A program made the position numbers and the translations under genes. A stretch of DNA of 64,000 bases from Planctomycetales bacterium (GTDB taxonomy: Bacteria; Planctomycetota; Phycisphaerae; SM23-33), in contig JAUWNJ010000017.1 of assembly GCA_030612725.1 (NCBI GenBank), forward strand, positions 1 through 64,000, in the 5' to 3' direction. Shown here piece by piece: positions 33,308 to 41,029 of the stretch. The notes under the pieces were generated by a model. It was not told the origin of the DNA. It saw only the letters and a list, made by a program, of their open reading frames with translations, and did no database searches. The stretch's first letter is position 1, and each line of letters opens with the position of its first letter.

Positions 33308-34252
33308 CTATATACGGAGGACAATCTTTCCCCGCGTGTGGCCTGTCTGACTCAGTTCGTGCGCTTTGCGTGCATCCTTGAGGCCCAGCACAGCAGCGAT
33401 AGTGGGCTTTACATGCCCGGCATCGACCAACCCGGCGATCTCGGTAAGTTGTGCCGCATTGCTTTTGGCGAGTATATATTTACCGCGCACGCCATGCTCG
33501 GCGGCGGCTTCGGGTGACGGTCTGGTGCAAATAGAGACGAGAACGCCGTTCTTTTTCAGTACGCTCCATGAACGCTCCAATGTCTCTCCGGCCAAGACGT
33601 CTATATCATCATCAGCATCCCGAACAACGGCGTCCAAAACCACATCAACATCTCGAACGACATCTTCGAATCGGGTCGTCCGGTAGTCTATGAATTCATC
33701 GACGCCGATTTCGCGCAGAAAATCCTCGTTACGGGCAGATGCCGTGCCAATCACTCGCGCCCCCTTCCACTTGGCCAACTGTACCGCGATATGACCGACC
33801 CCCCCGGCGGCTGCCTGGATAAGGACTGTTTGTCCGGCTGACAATTCACCCGCATCAAAGAGGGCCTGCCACGCGGTGAGGGCAATGACCGGCATGGCCG
33901 CCGCCTGAATGTGATCGAGACAGCGAGGTTTGTGCGCAACGCTCGCAGCGGGACCGGCGACATACTCCGCATAAGCGCCGGGCAACATGCCATATACCGC
34001 ATCGCCCACTTCAAAATGCCGGACATTGCTGCCTGTCGCTTCGACAACCCCCGACACGTCGAAACCCAAAGTCATCGAGAATGGTTCTTCCAGCACGCCG
34101 CGTTTGCCGGAGCGTATCTGCCAGTCGGCGGGATTAACCCCGGCTGCGTGAACACGGATTAACACATCATCTTCCCCATGCTCAGGACGCGGCGCATCTT
34201 CGTACGTAAGCACCTCAGGCCCGCCGTACTTGTGAATTCGTATCGCCTTCAT
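33308..34252 (-). CDS. NADPH-dependent quinone oxidoreductase-like MDR protein
   Basis: The 314-residue protein is a zinc-independent medium-chain dehydrogenase/reductase. It shows the GroES-like N-terminal half (LIRVHAAGVNPADWQIRSG, GFDVSGVVEATG) and the Rossmann motif AAAGGVGHIAVQLAKWKGARVIGTAS. Relatives reduce quinones or enones using NADPH. Zinc-ligand cysteines of alcohol dehydrogenases are absent. The physiological substrate is unknown. Confidence 0.9.
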   Translation of the reverse strand: MKAIRIHKYGGPEVLTYEDAPRPEHGEDDVLIRVHAAGVNPADWQIRSGKRGVLEEPFSMTLGFDVSGVVEATGSNVRHFEVGDAVYGMLPGAYAEYVAGPAASVAHKPRCLDHIQAAAMPVIALTAWQALFDAGELSAGQTVLIQAAAGGVGHIAVQLAKWKGARVIGTASARNEDFLREIGVDEFIDYRTTRFEDVVRDVDVVLDAVVRDADDDIDVLAGETLERSWSVLKKNGVLVSICTRPSPEAAAEHGVRGKYILAKSNAAQLTEIAGLVDAGHVKPTIAAVLGLKDARKAHELSQTGHTRGKIVLRI

Positions 34253-34330
34253 CGTGTTCGCATCCCTTTCCTGTGCACGGCTCGCCTGCGCAGGAACGCC
34301 GATCGGCGTGGCCGCCCTCTTTTCTTCAGA

Positions 34331-34414
34331 TTATTTTTGCAAACGCAACCATGTTTTTCGGAATGCGTCGCGGAGGCGGTTGGTGAATCGCAGAGCCTTG
34401 CCGCCGGGATTCAG
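34331..34414 (-). pseudogene. C-terminal fragment of the 65-aa small gene (duplicate of 35266-35460)
   Basis: Read on the minus strand this stretch encodes NPGGKALRFTNRLRDAFRK then TWLRLQK and a stop, matching the C-terminal half of the small protein at 35266-35460 (NPGHKGLRFTNRLRDSFRK-TWLRLRK). There is no start or N-terminal half. The two copies lie in the same orientation about 940 bp apart on either side of the Fic gene. Confidence 0.8.
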
Positions 34415-34460
34415 TAATAATCCGTCTGGGTATATTTGCAGAATGTGGTATAATGATAGC

Positions 34461-34655
34461 ATGGCAACGCTTATCGAGACAAACCCGTATCTTCGTGATC
34501 CCAAGACCCGCAGGCGCTGGCTGGAAGAGAATGCTCGTGAATCGAGTATCTTCGAGGGCGCGCGTGGCTTACCTCCCGTCGGTCATCGGTCTGCTTCCGT
34601 TTCGCGGAAACGCCGCTCGAAGGCTTCCAGGAAAACGCCGACAAGTGTGTCATAA
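34461..34655 (+). CDS. Putative Fic antitoxin (class I-like inhibitory peptide)
   Basis: The 64-residue protein starts at ATG 34461, only seven bases after TATAAT (34449-34454), so its message is probably leaderless. Its sequence NPYLRDPKTRRRWLEENARES runs into SSIFEG, which fits the Fic inhibitory motif (S/T)xxxE(G/N) as Ser28, Glu32, Gly33. The C-terminal part is basic (SRKRRSKASRK). The convergent fic gene at 34583 has no such motif of its own. Class I antitoxins such as VbhA supply the motif in trans, normally from the same operon. Here the two genes face each other and overlap by 73 bp at their 3' ends. Confidence 0.65.
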   Translation: MATLIETNPYLRDPKTRRRWLEENARESSIFEGARGLPPVGHRSASVSRKRRSKASRKTPTSVS

Positions 34656-35260
34656 CTGCGGAGATAACCTTTCTTCACTGCCTCCAGATAGTGATCTCGT
34701 CTTGCTTTAGCCCCGCGTCCCGTGAAACCGTAGGTCGGAGCGGGAAGTCCTGCCTGTAGCGCCATCAAGTCTGCCAGCCAGCGGGCCAGTCGCCCGTTAC
34801 CATCACGGAACGGATGAATCAGCAGCAACTCCGCATGGACTTTGGCCATCCGCCGGGCCACCTCCGGCAACGACCCCGGTCGGCATGGAGTGTATTGGGC
34901 CAGCGGTCCCCTCTCCAGCGCCATCATGTTCGCGTGGATACGGTAAGCAGGAGGCCAACGAAATTCGCCTTTGGTCAACTCCACAGTGCGGTACTTTCCT
35001 GCCCATTCATAAATCCCACCAAGCCAGTCCTTGTGCATCCGGCAAATCAACTTTGCCGTGAATCGTGTCTGTGGTGTGATCTGCCCCAGATATGCTGTTT
35101 GTGCTGCCAACAGTGCTTCGTACTCCGCCCGATCCATACGGCTCTTGGACCGTATCCCCAACCGGTTGAGGAGGACGCGACCACGCGATCCAGGCTCCGT
35201 CTGTGCCTCCGGTCCCTCCTGTGTCTCGTATCGGCTTGGGTGTTTGTCTTTCATTTTCAT
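34583..35260 (-). CDS. Fic/Doc-family protein, no internal inhibitory motif
   Basis: The 225-residue protein has the full motif HPFRDGNGRLAR (His149) and the preceding flap region around GEFRWPPAYRIHANM. Upstream segments (YEALLAAQTAYLGQ, WLGGIYEWAGKYRTVEL) are typical of compact Fic proteins. No (S/T)xxxE(G/N) helix was found in it, which fits a class I enzyme needing a separate antitoxin; the small facing gene at 34461 is the candidate. The gene sits between direct-repeat copies of a small neighbouring gene, suggesting it arrived or was duplicated as a unit. Confidence 0.9.
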   Translation of the reverse strand: MKMKDKHPSRYETQEGPEAQTEPGSRGRVLLNRLGIRSKSRMDRAEYEALLAAQTAYLGQITPQTRFTAKLICRMHKDWLGGIYEWAGKYRTVELTKGEFRWPPAYRIHANMMALERGPLAQYTPCRPGSLPEVARRMAKVHAELLLIHPFRDGNGRLARWLADLMALQAGLPAPTYGFTGRGAKARRDHYLEAVKKGYLRSYDTLVGVFLEAFERRFRETEADR

Positions 35261-35265
35261 ACAGT

Positions 35266-35460
35266 CTAATCAGGTTTTCGCAATCGCAGCCAGGTTTTTC
35301 GGAATGAGTCTCGGAGGCGGTTGGTGAAGCGCAGGCCCTTGTGGCCTGGGTTGGTGGAGAAATCGGCATCGGCGAGGTCGGTGTGGCTGATGGGCCTGGA
35401 CGGTGCGACTCGTGTAACGAAATCGAACACAGCGGCTTTGATTCGCCCGGTGAACTTCAT
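35266..35460 (-). CDS. Small hypothetical basic protein
   Basis: About 64 residues (MKFTGRIKAAVFDFVTRVAPSRPI onward), rich in Arg/Lys near the end (NRLRDSFRKTWLRLRK). The ATG overlaps the stop of the 204-residue gene upstream (TGATG), so the two form a translational unit. A decayed copy of its C-terminal half lies at 34331-34414. Not recognised. Confidence 0.55.
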   Translation of the reverse strand: MKFTGRIKAAVFDFVTRVAPSRPISHTDLADADFSTNPGHKGLRFTNRLRDSFRKTWLRLRKPD

Positions 35461-36074
35461 CACGCTATCCTTTGAATCGCTTCGCCGACATTGGCAAAGA
35501 CTTCCTGACGGGTTCTGGTTTGGCGCGATTTGACGGCGCGGATTTGGGCAGAGTCGATAATTTGGGCATCGCGCCGGATTGACTCAAGCCGGCCTGTGCC
35601 GCCGTCGGCGTATTCGCCGAAGGCCACCTCGTTATCCAGCATCCAGCGCGAGATGTCCTCGTCGTACTCGGCAGGGTACGCCAGACCTACGACGCAGGGC
35701 AATCGCGCGCCTTCGCCAAGCGCGCCCAGCAGCAGTTGCGCCCGGCAGGGGAGTTTTTCGTCGGCTTGGCGGCGGATTTCGTCATATTCCCGTCGGGCGG
35801 TTTCCGAATCCCGGCTATAGAAGAACAAACCCGTCTCCAGTTGGAATCTTTCGGTCGTTACGCCCACCAGTTCCATCGTTCCGTCGGGTTTGGCTCCGTG
35901 GATGCGATAAATCTTCACGTTGGCGTATTTTTCCGATTCGAGCAGCATTGCCACTTCCCCGGCAGTGTATCCGACGGCGCAGGTACCGCCTGCCCTGAGC
36001 GAAGTCGAAGGGTCGAAATCGACGACATACAGTCCGGTGTAACGATCAGGATGTTCCAATGTGGGTAGATTCAT
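35460..36074 (-). CDS. Hypothetical protein with in-frame repeat insertion
   Basis: The 204-residue product is not a family I recognise. A mixed alpha/beta segment (TGLYVVDF, CAVGYTAGEVAMLLESEKYANVKIYRI) is interrupted by DPSTSLRAGGT. Those residues are encoded by GACCCTTCGACTTCGCTCAGGGCAGGCGG, a copy of the dispersed CTTCGACTTCGCTCAGG element. Without it VVDF would join directly to the CAVGYTAGE strand. The gene is translationally coupled to the small basic protein downstream. Confidence 0.6.
   Translation of the reverse strand: MNLPTLEHPDRYTGLYVVDFDPSTSLRAGGTCAVGYTAGEVAMLLESEKYANVKIYRIHGAKPDGTMELVGVTTERFQLETGLFFYSRDSETARREYDEIRRQADEKLPCRAQLLLGALGEGARLPCVVGLAYPAEYDEDISRWMLDNEVAFGEYADGGTGRLESIRRDAQIIDSAQIRAVKSRQTRTRQEVFANVGEAIQRIA
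35987..36014. repeat. CCTGCCCTGAGCGAAGTCGAAGGGTC element in the 204-aa gene
   Basis: The element lies inside the coding frame and encodes PSTSLRAGG on the minus strand. It is the canonical form of the TTCGAC-GCTCA family of which shortened or altered versions appear at 0.51, 11.85, 13.5, 13.98 and 59.6 kb. Confidence 0.85.
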
Positions 36075-36216
36075 AATAAATGTCTAATGTCCAATGACCA
36101 ATGTCCAATCAATGTCTAATGCTCAATGCCTGATGTCAAAATGCGTGGGAATTACCCTTGGATATTATAGTCATTAGTCATTGGATATTCATTAGGCATT
36201 GGTCATTAGACATTAG
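36075..36216. repeat. Inverted clusters of CAATGTCTAATGTCCAATGACC-type repeats
   Basis: The left part (AATGTCTAATGTCCAATGACCAATGTCC and similar) and the right part (GTCATTAGTCATTGGATATTCATTAGGCATTGGTCATTAGACATTAG) are reverse complements of each other in unit composition. Units are 7-8 bp. The pair could fold into a long imperfect hairpin between tyrS and the hypothetical operon. Confidence 0.75.
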
Positions 36217-37428
36217 TCATTTTAGAACTATTTTCCCGAATCTTCGTTTTCCGACGCGGAGGATTTGTCCGTTTTGCGGGTTCACGTCGGCTTCGGTGTC
36301 GGTGATTTTATCGCCGTCGATACTGACGGCGTTTTGGCTGATAAGTCTTCGCGCCTCGCCGTTGCTTTTGGCGAACCCAGCCTGGACGACGAGGTCGATG
36401 ATTCCGATTGTCCCGGCGGGGACGGCGATTTCCGGTATTTCGGTCGGCGTCTGTTTTGATGAGAAAACGCGGTCGAACTCGTCGGCAGCGGCTTCGGCGG
36501 CTGATTTGTCGTAGTACCGCTCGACTATCGTCTTGGCCAGAGCGGCTTTGGCCTCGCGGGGGTGGGTCTTTTCGCCATCGACCAGTTCGGTGATACGCTC
36601 GGCAGGGAGGTCTGTCAGCAGCGTGAAATAATTTTCCATCAGCGTATCGGGAATGGACATGATCTTTCCGAACATGTCGTTTGGCGTATCGGTTATACCG
36701 ACGTAATTTCCCTTGGATTTGCTCATTTTCTCGACGCCGTCGAGTCCTACCAGCAGCGGCATGATCAGTACGATTTGCGGCCTTTGGTCGTAGGCTCGCT
36801 GGATGTCGCGTCCGACGAGGCAGTTGAATGTCTGGTCGGTTCCGCCGAGTTCGACGTCGGCTTCGACGACCACAGAATCGTATCCCTGGACGACGGGGTA
36901 GAGGAATTCGTGCAGGAATACGTCCTGGTCTGCGGCGAGGCGCGTTTTGAAACTTTCCCGCTGGAGCATTTGCGCGACGGTCTTCTTGGCCGTCAGGTGG
37001 ATGATGTCCATCATGGTCAGTTTTGCGAGCCATTCGCTGTTATATCTGATTTCCAGTTTGCCGGATGAGGTATCAAGGACTTTTCCTGCCTGCTGGAAAT
37101 ATGTTTTCGCGTTTTCCTGGATTTGTTCCGGCGAGAGTGTCGGACGGGCGGTGTTTTGTCCTGACGGGTCGCCGATACGCGCGGTGTAATCGCCGATGAT
37201 AAGAACGGCCTTGTGTCCGAGGTCCTGAAACTGCCTCAATTTGCCCAGTACGACCGAGTGTCCCAGGTGGATGTCCGGAGCCGTCGGGTCCATACCGTAT
37301 TTGATGCGAAGCGGTTTGGTGGCTTCCTCCAGACGCCGGGTGAGTTCGTCGGTTGTATAGACGGCTTCGGTTCCCCGCAGCAGTAATTTCATCCGTCCGT
37401 CAATGTCTGTTTGCTTTTCCTGACTCAT
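36217..37428 (-). CDS. tyrS: Tyrosyl-tRNA synthetase
   Basis: The 403-residue class I synthetase has YGMDPTAPDIHLGHSVVL with the HIGH-type motif HLGH, the KMSKSKGN loop (VEKMSKSKGNYVG) and a C-terminal S4 RNA-binding domain (FAKSNGEARRLISQNAVSIDG). The layout is that of the TyrZ-like subtype. It charges the tRNA-Tyr at 11547. No T-box or other leader was recognised upstream. Confidence 0.97.
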   Translation of the reverse strand: MSQEKQTDIDGRMKLLLRGTEAVYTTDELTRRLEEATKPLRIKYGMDPTAPDIHLGHSVVLGKLRQFQDLGHKAVLIIGDYTARIGDPSGQNTARPTLSPEQIQENAKTYFQQAGKVLDTSSGKLEIRYNSEWLAKLTMMDIIHLTAKKTVAQMLQRESFKTRLAADQDVFLHEFLYPVVQGYDSVVVEADVELGGTDQTFNCLVGRDIQRAYDQRPQIVLIMPLLVGLDGVEKMSKSKGNYVGITDTPNDMFGKIMSIPDTLMENYFTLLTDLPAERITELVDGEKTHPREAKAALAKTIVERYYDKSAAEAAADEFDRVFSSKQTPTEIPEIAVPAGTIGIIDLVVQAGFAKSNGEARRLISQNAVSIDGDKITDTEADVNPQNGQILRVGKRRFGKIVLK

Positions 37429-37497
37429 GGTCGATGAGTCTAGCGTATCGGGAAGGTATTTTCAAACCCTTGCCTCCTTTGGGGTGCTGACGTTATT

Positions 37498-38985
37498 ATG
37501 ATGCCCATGCAAACCATCGCAGAAATGAGATTTTCATGCTTGTTGCTTCTGGCGTCGGTCTTTTCGGTCATGGTCGGTTGCGGTCAGTTACCACCGCATC
37601 CGCCTCAGACCGTGGCGGAGTTTTCGCAGCATCAGCGGTCGGGCAATCAGGATTTTATGCCGAACACGATTGCCCTTCACAACGTTCACCGCGTATTGGA
37701 CGACAGCCTGACCGTAGATAGTCGCCTTGAATCGTTGCGAGTGCTGGAGCGAGTGGACGTAGCCGGCGAGGATACATATCCGGCACTGGCGATTGTTCTT
37801 ACCCAGCGTCAGACGCCGCCGGAGGTCCGCCGGGGAGTGTTGGCATTCCTGGCAGAGAGGGACTGTCCGGGTCTGGCAAAGTATGTAGCCGACGCTCTTC
37901 CCACTGCCGAGGATGATCCTCGGATACGGTCGGCGCTGCTGGAGTGGCTACAGAAGCATCCTGCGCGTGTCTCGCTGGTTTCCGTGGTGAAATTATGGGC
38001 GGGTGAAAAACCGATCAGTGATGCAAGCGAGATGCGTTACCGTCAACTTATCGAGCGGATTTCGTCAAAATCCTGGTCTGACGCGCTGCTGGACGGTTTG
38101 AACACGCCGAAATTCTTCGCTCGCGGTTCAGCAATTGAGATACTCTCGTCTCGCCTGGAATCCGAACCTCTGCGCCGAAAAATTTCCGCGCTCACGCCCC
38201 GCACGCAGGCAGCGGCCGTATTGAAATATTTTGCGACGAATTTCGGATACGTGCCGGGCAACGGGCGGGAATTGCTCGCAGAGGTCGTCCTTCATCGCGG
38301 GGGAACGTCCAGCCTGGAATCGGCAAAACACATGGTGAATCAGTGGCAGAAGATATATGACTATAAGTTCAATATCCGCGATTTTCATCTTGTGAGCCGA
38401 CTGACTACAGACTCGAAGCGGAAGCCGCTTTCGCGGGCGAAACTTATTTTCCAAATCTCTCAAGGCATCATCAAACGGCGATCGGCCAGAACCAAACTCC
38501 TTTTCAGAAGAGGAAGGCTTGTCGATTTCGCCTCGCAGACGGAAAGCCTCTCAATAGCCGACCTGTGGAACCTGGTGCTTGCCAGTGAGATGCTCGACAG
38601 GCGACGTATCAGGCGGGCGTTGAGGGTAACCGCTACGCGGGACATGGCCGATACAAACAGTCAGTCCGGCGGGCTGATAAGGTACGAGCATGGTCGGGCT
38701 GAAGCGATACTGTATCCCCCCGCCAGGAAGCGTCGCGACGACGAGTACATTCCGACCCGGCAGATGCTCATGAAGGCGTTGGACAGCCTGTGTTATTTTG
38801 TCGGGCACTTCAGCGCGGTTGTCGAAAACACCTCCCGTATCGGTCCGGGCGAGAAGGAACTGGCATTCGCGGCGAAATACAATATCTGCGGCGTGGTATT
38901 TACAACTGTCGCCGGTGGCAGGCTGAACGCGACATATTTTACACCAAAAGGGATCGTGGTCGATTTGGGCGAATTCAGGGACTAG
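37498..38985 (+). CDS. Hypothetical lipoprotein, helical repeat-like
   Basis: The protein of about 495 residues begins with a lipoprotein signal (CLLLLASVFSVMVGCG). The region at about 60-200 is helical with HEAT-like spacing (SRLESLRVLERV, TPPEVRRGVLAFLAERDCPGLAKYVADAL). The rest is not recognised. Start may be either of two adjacent ATGs (37498, 37501); no clear ribosome-binding site. Its last codons GAATTC-AGGGAC-TAG come from a GGGACTAG repeat, so the C-terminus (…FRD) is repeat-derived. It converges with the next gene, stops three bases apart. Confidence 0.65.
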   Translation: MMPMQTIAEMRFSCLLLLASVFSVMVGCGQLPPHPPQTVAEFSQHQRSGNQDFMPNTIALHNVHRVLDDSLTVDSRLESLRVLERVDVAGEDTYPALAIVLTQRQTPPEVRRGVLAFLAERDCPGLAKYVADALPTAEDDPRIRSALLEWLQKHPARVSLVSVVKLWAGEKPISDASEMRYRQLIERISSKSWSDALLDGLNTPKFFARGSAIEILSSRLESEPLRRKISALTPRTQAAAVLKYFATNFGYVPGNGRELLAEVVLHRGGTSSLESAKHMVNQWQKIYDYKFNIRDFHLVSRLTTDSKRKPLSRAKLIFQISQGIIKRRSARTKLLFRRGRLVDFASQTESLSIADLWNLVLASEMLDRRRIRRALRVTATRDMADTNSQSGGLIRYEHGRAEAILYPPARKRRDDEYIPTRQMLMKALDSLCYFVGHFSAVVENTSRIGPGEKELAFAAKYNICGVVFTTVAGGRLNATYFTPKGIVVDLGEFRD

Positions 38986-39000
38986 TCCCTAGTCCCTTAA
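38976..39000. repeat. AGGGACTAGTCCCTAGTCCCT repeat giving stops to two convergent genes
   Basis: CAGGGACTAGTCCCTAGTCCCTTAA is a compact palindromic copy (6) of the GGGACTAGG element. On the plus strand it provides AGG-GAC-TAG to the lipoprotein gene. On the minus strand it provides AGG-GAC-TAG to the bifunctional-nuclease-domain gene. Confidence 0.9.
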
Positions 39001-39603
39001 ATGTTGAAGTATCTCTTCGATGGCTTCCAGTTCGGACTGCATTTCCTCGATGTGTCCCTGGAGTTCCAGCAGCGGCTGGTTGTCCATGTCGGGCGTCAAT
39101 TCGTCCGTCGCCTTTTCGATATACCGCCCAAGCCGGTCGATTTGACCGACTAATTCGTCTCGCCGACGTTGGAGGTTTTCTCTTTGTCCAGCCAGGCTGA
39201 TTGATTCATTCATTATTTCATCTATGACGTGTTCAGCGACGAATATCGGCGTTTCCAGCCCCACGCCCAGGGCGATGGCATCCGAAGGTCTGGCATCGAC
39301 ACGAATGATTTTACTGTTACGCCGAATGAAGAGCGTGGCGATGAAGGTATGGTCGCGCAAATCGCTGACGACGATCTTTTCGACTTGACCGCCCATGGCC
39401 TCGATGGTTTGCGCCAACAGGTCGTGAGTCATCGGGCGGGGCATCTCGATATCCTTAAGCCGGCGGTCAATCGCCAGGGCTTCGGTGATACCGATAACGA
39501 TCGGGAAACTTCGCTCCAGGCCGCCGATCTCCTTCAGGAAGATTACCTGCTGCGGCGAGGTCTCTGTTATCACGATACGAGATAGTTCTGCCGGTATGTC
39601 CAC
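38989..39603 (-). CDS. Bifunctional nuclease (DUF151) domain protein with coiled coil
   Basis: I place the start at the GTG at 39603 (VDIPAELSRIVITE), eight bases after GGAGG; the track start at 39630 leaves no such site. The N-terminal 130 residues match the BFN/DUF151 fold (QVIFLKEIGGLERSFPIVIG, IRVDARPSDAIALGV). The last 70 residues form a coiled coil (GQRENLQRRRDELVGQIDRL, ELQGHIEEMQSELEAIEEIL). Some members of the family have nuclease activity, but the role is not settled. The final LRD comes from a repeat element. Confidence 0.88.
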   Translation of the reverse strand: MDIPAELSRIVITETSPQQVIFLKEIGGLERSFPIVIGITEALAIDRRLKDIEMPRPMTHDLLAQTIEAMGGQVEKIVVSDLRDHTFIATLFIRRNSKIIRVDARPSDAIALGVGLETPIFVAEHVIDEIMNESISLAGQRENLQRRRDELVGQIDRLGRYIEKATDELTPDMDNQPLLELQGHIEEMQSELEAIEEILQHLRD

Positions 39604-39611
39604 TTCGGATG

Positions 39612-39616
39612 CCTCC
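39612..39616 (-). promoter_or_regulatory. Ribosome-binding site deciding the DUF151 start
   Basis: On the minus strand GGAGG lies eight bases before GTG at 39603, inside the longer ORF proposed by the track, and is the reason for the shorter start. Confidence 0.65.
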
Positions 39617-39795
39617 GTAATGTCACGCACAGCATTCTATTACACTTCCGACGCTTACGCAAGGTAACGAAACGTAAGAGTTCAACCGTATGCCTGATAC
39701 CATTTCGCAAACCGACTCAATCTTGACAACTCCAGCCGAGGCTATAAAGTCTATTGCCTTACGGTATTGAGTTAATTTAACAGGAGCGTGCAAAA

Positions 39796-41025
39796 ATGGC
39801 GCAATTGGCAATTAATGGCGGAAATAAAGCGTGCGAGCATACCTGGCCAACCTGGCCTATATGGGACGATCTGGAACGCAAGGCGCTCAACGACGTTCTC
39901 GAATCGGGTAATTGGTGGTATGGCGAGAAGGTCAGGCAATTCGAGCAGGCGTTTGCGGATTTTCAGGGCGCGAAGTTCGGCGTAACGGCCTGCAACGGGA
40001 CGGTCGCGCTGGAGGTGGCGCTTCTTGGGCTGGGGATCGGCGCGGGCGACGAGGTAATCGTTCCGCCGTACTCGTTCGTCGCCACTGCTTCCGCGGTGCT
40101 GCGAGTCAACGCGATTCCGATCTTCGCCGACATCCATCCGGAGACGCTCTGCATCGATCCCGTCGACGTCGAGGCCAAGATCACCGACAAGACCAAGGCC
40201 GTCATGCCGGTTCACGCCCTTGGCTACGTTGCCGACATGGACGCCCTGGGCGAACTGGCGGAGAAGCATAAACTGTTTATCATTGAGGACGCCTGCCACT
40301 CGTGGGGCAGCCAGTGGAAGTCTAAGGGAACCGGCGCGCTGGGTAACTGCGGCGTGTTCAGTTTCCAGCACTCCAAGAACATCACCAGCGCCGAGGGCGG
40401 AATCATATTGACCGACGACGAGGACCTTGCCGACCGCTGCCGAAGTTACACCAACTGCGGGCGGGGAAAGGGCAAGTCGTGGTACGAGCATTACCTCCTC
40501 GGCAGCAACCTTCGCCTGACGGAATTTCAGGCTGCGATCCTCCTGGGACAGTTGACCCGCCTGGAAGATCAGACGCTCAAACGCCAGTCGAACGCGGCAA
40601 TCCTGAACGAGGCGCTGCAGGGGCTGCCCGGTATCGCCGTCCCAGCCGATGAGCCGCGGATGACGCGGCGGAGTTATCACAGGTACGTCTTCCGGGTCAA
40701 ACCCGACGAATTGGGCGTTCCGCCGGAGCGGTTCATCGAAGCGCTTGCCGCCGAAGGCGTACCGGCCGGGCCTGGCTACCCCATTCCGCTCTACAAGAAT
40801 CCGCTGTTCCAAAAGAGCGGCGAAGGTCCGGCGTTTTGCCCGACCTCCTGCCCGTACTACGGCAGGAAAATCGACTACACGACAGTTTGCTGTCCTGTCT
40901 GCGAGGCCGTTTGCTGTGATACGGTCTGGTTGTCGCACACCATGCTGCTGGCGGACGAGCGGGCAATACGCGACGTCGCGTCGGCCATTAAAAAAGTCTG
41001 CGAAAACGCCGGCGAATTGAGGTGA
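39796..41025 (+). CDS. DegT/DnrJ/EryC1/StrS-family PLP aminotransferase
   Basis: The 409-residue protein has the family fold with the PLP-binding lysine at Lys194 (FSFQHSKNITSAEGG), preceded by ACNGTVALEVALLGLGIG and the IIEDACHSWG cofactor motif. Members transaminate keto-sugars or act in amino-sugar and cyclitol synthesis. A Cys-rich tail segment (CCPVCEAVCC) near 370 is notable. It lies five bases before a ceramidase-like gene; no sugar-nucleotide genes are adjacent, so the substrate is unknown. Confidence 0.92.
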   Translation: MAQLAINGGNKACEHTWPTWPIWDDLERKALNDVLESGNWWYGEKVRQFEQAFADFQGAKFGVTACNGTVALEVALLGLGIGAGDEVIVPPYSFVATASAVLRVNAIPIFADIHPETLCIDPVDVEAKITDKTKAVMPVHALGYVADMDALGELAEKHKLFIIEDACHSWGSQWKSKGTGALGNCGVFSFQHSKNITSAEGGIILTDDEDLADRCRSYTNCGRGKGKSWYEHYLLGSNLRLTEFQAAILLGQLTRLEDQTLKRQSNAAILNEALQGLPGIAVPADEPRMTRRSYHRYVFRVKPDELGVPPERFIEALAAEGVPAGPGYPIPLYKNPLFQKSGEGPAFCPTSCPYYGRKIDYTTVCCPVCEAVCCDTVWLSHTMLLADERAIRDVASAIKKVCENAGELR

Positions 41026-41029
41026 AAAA

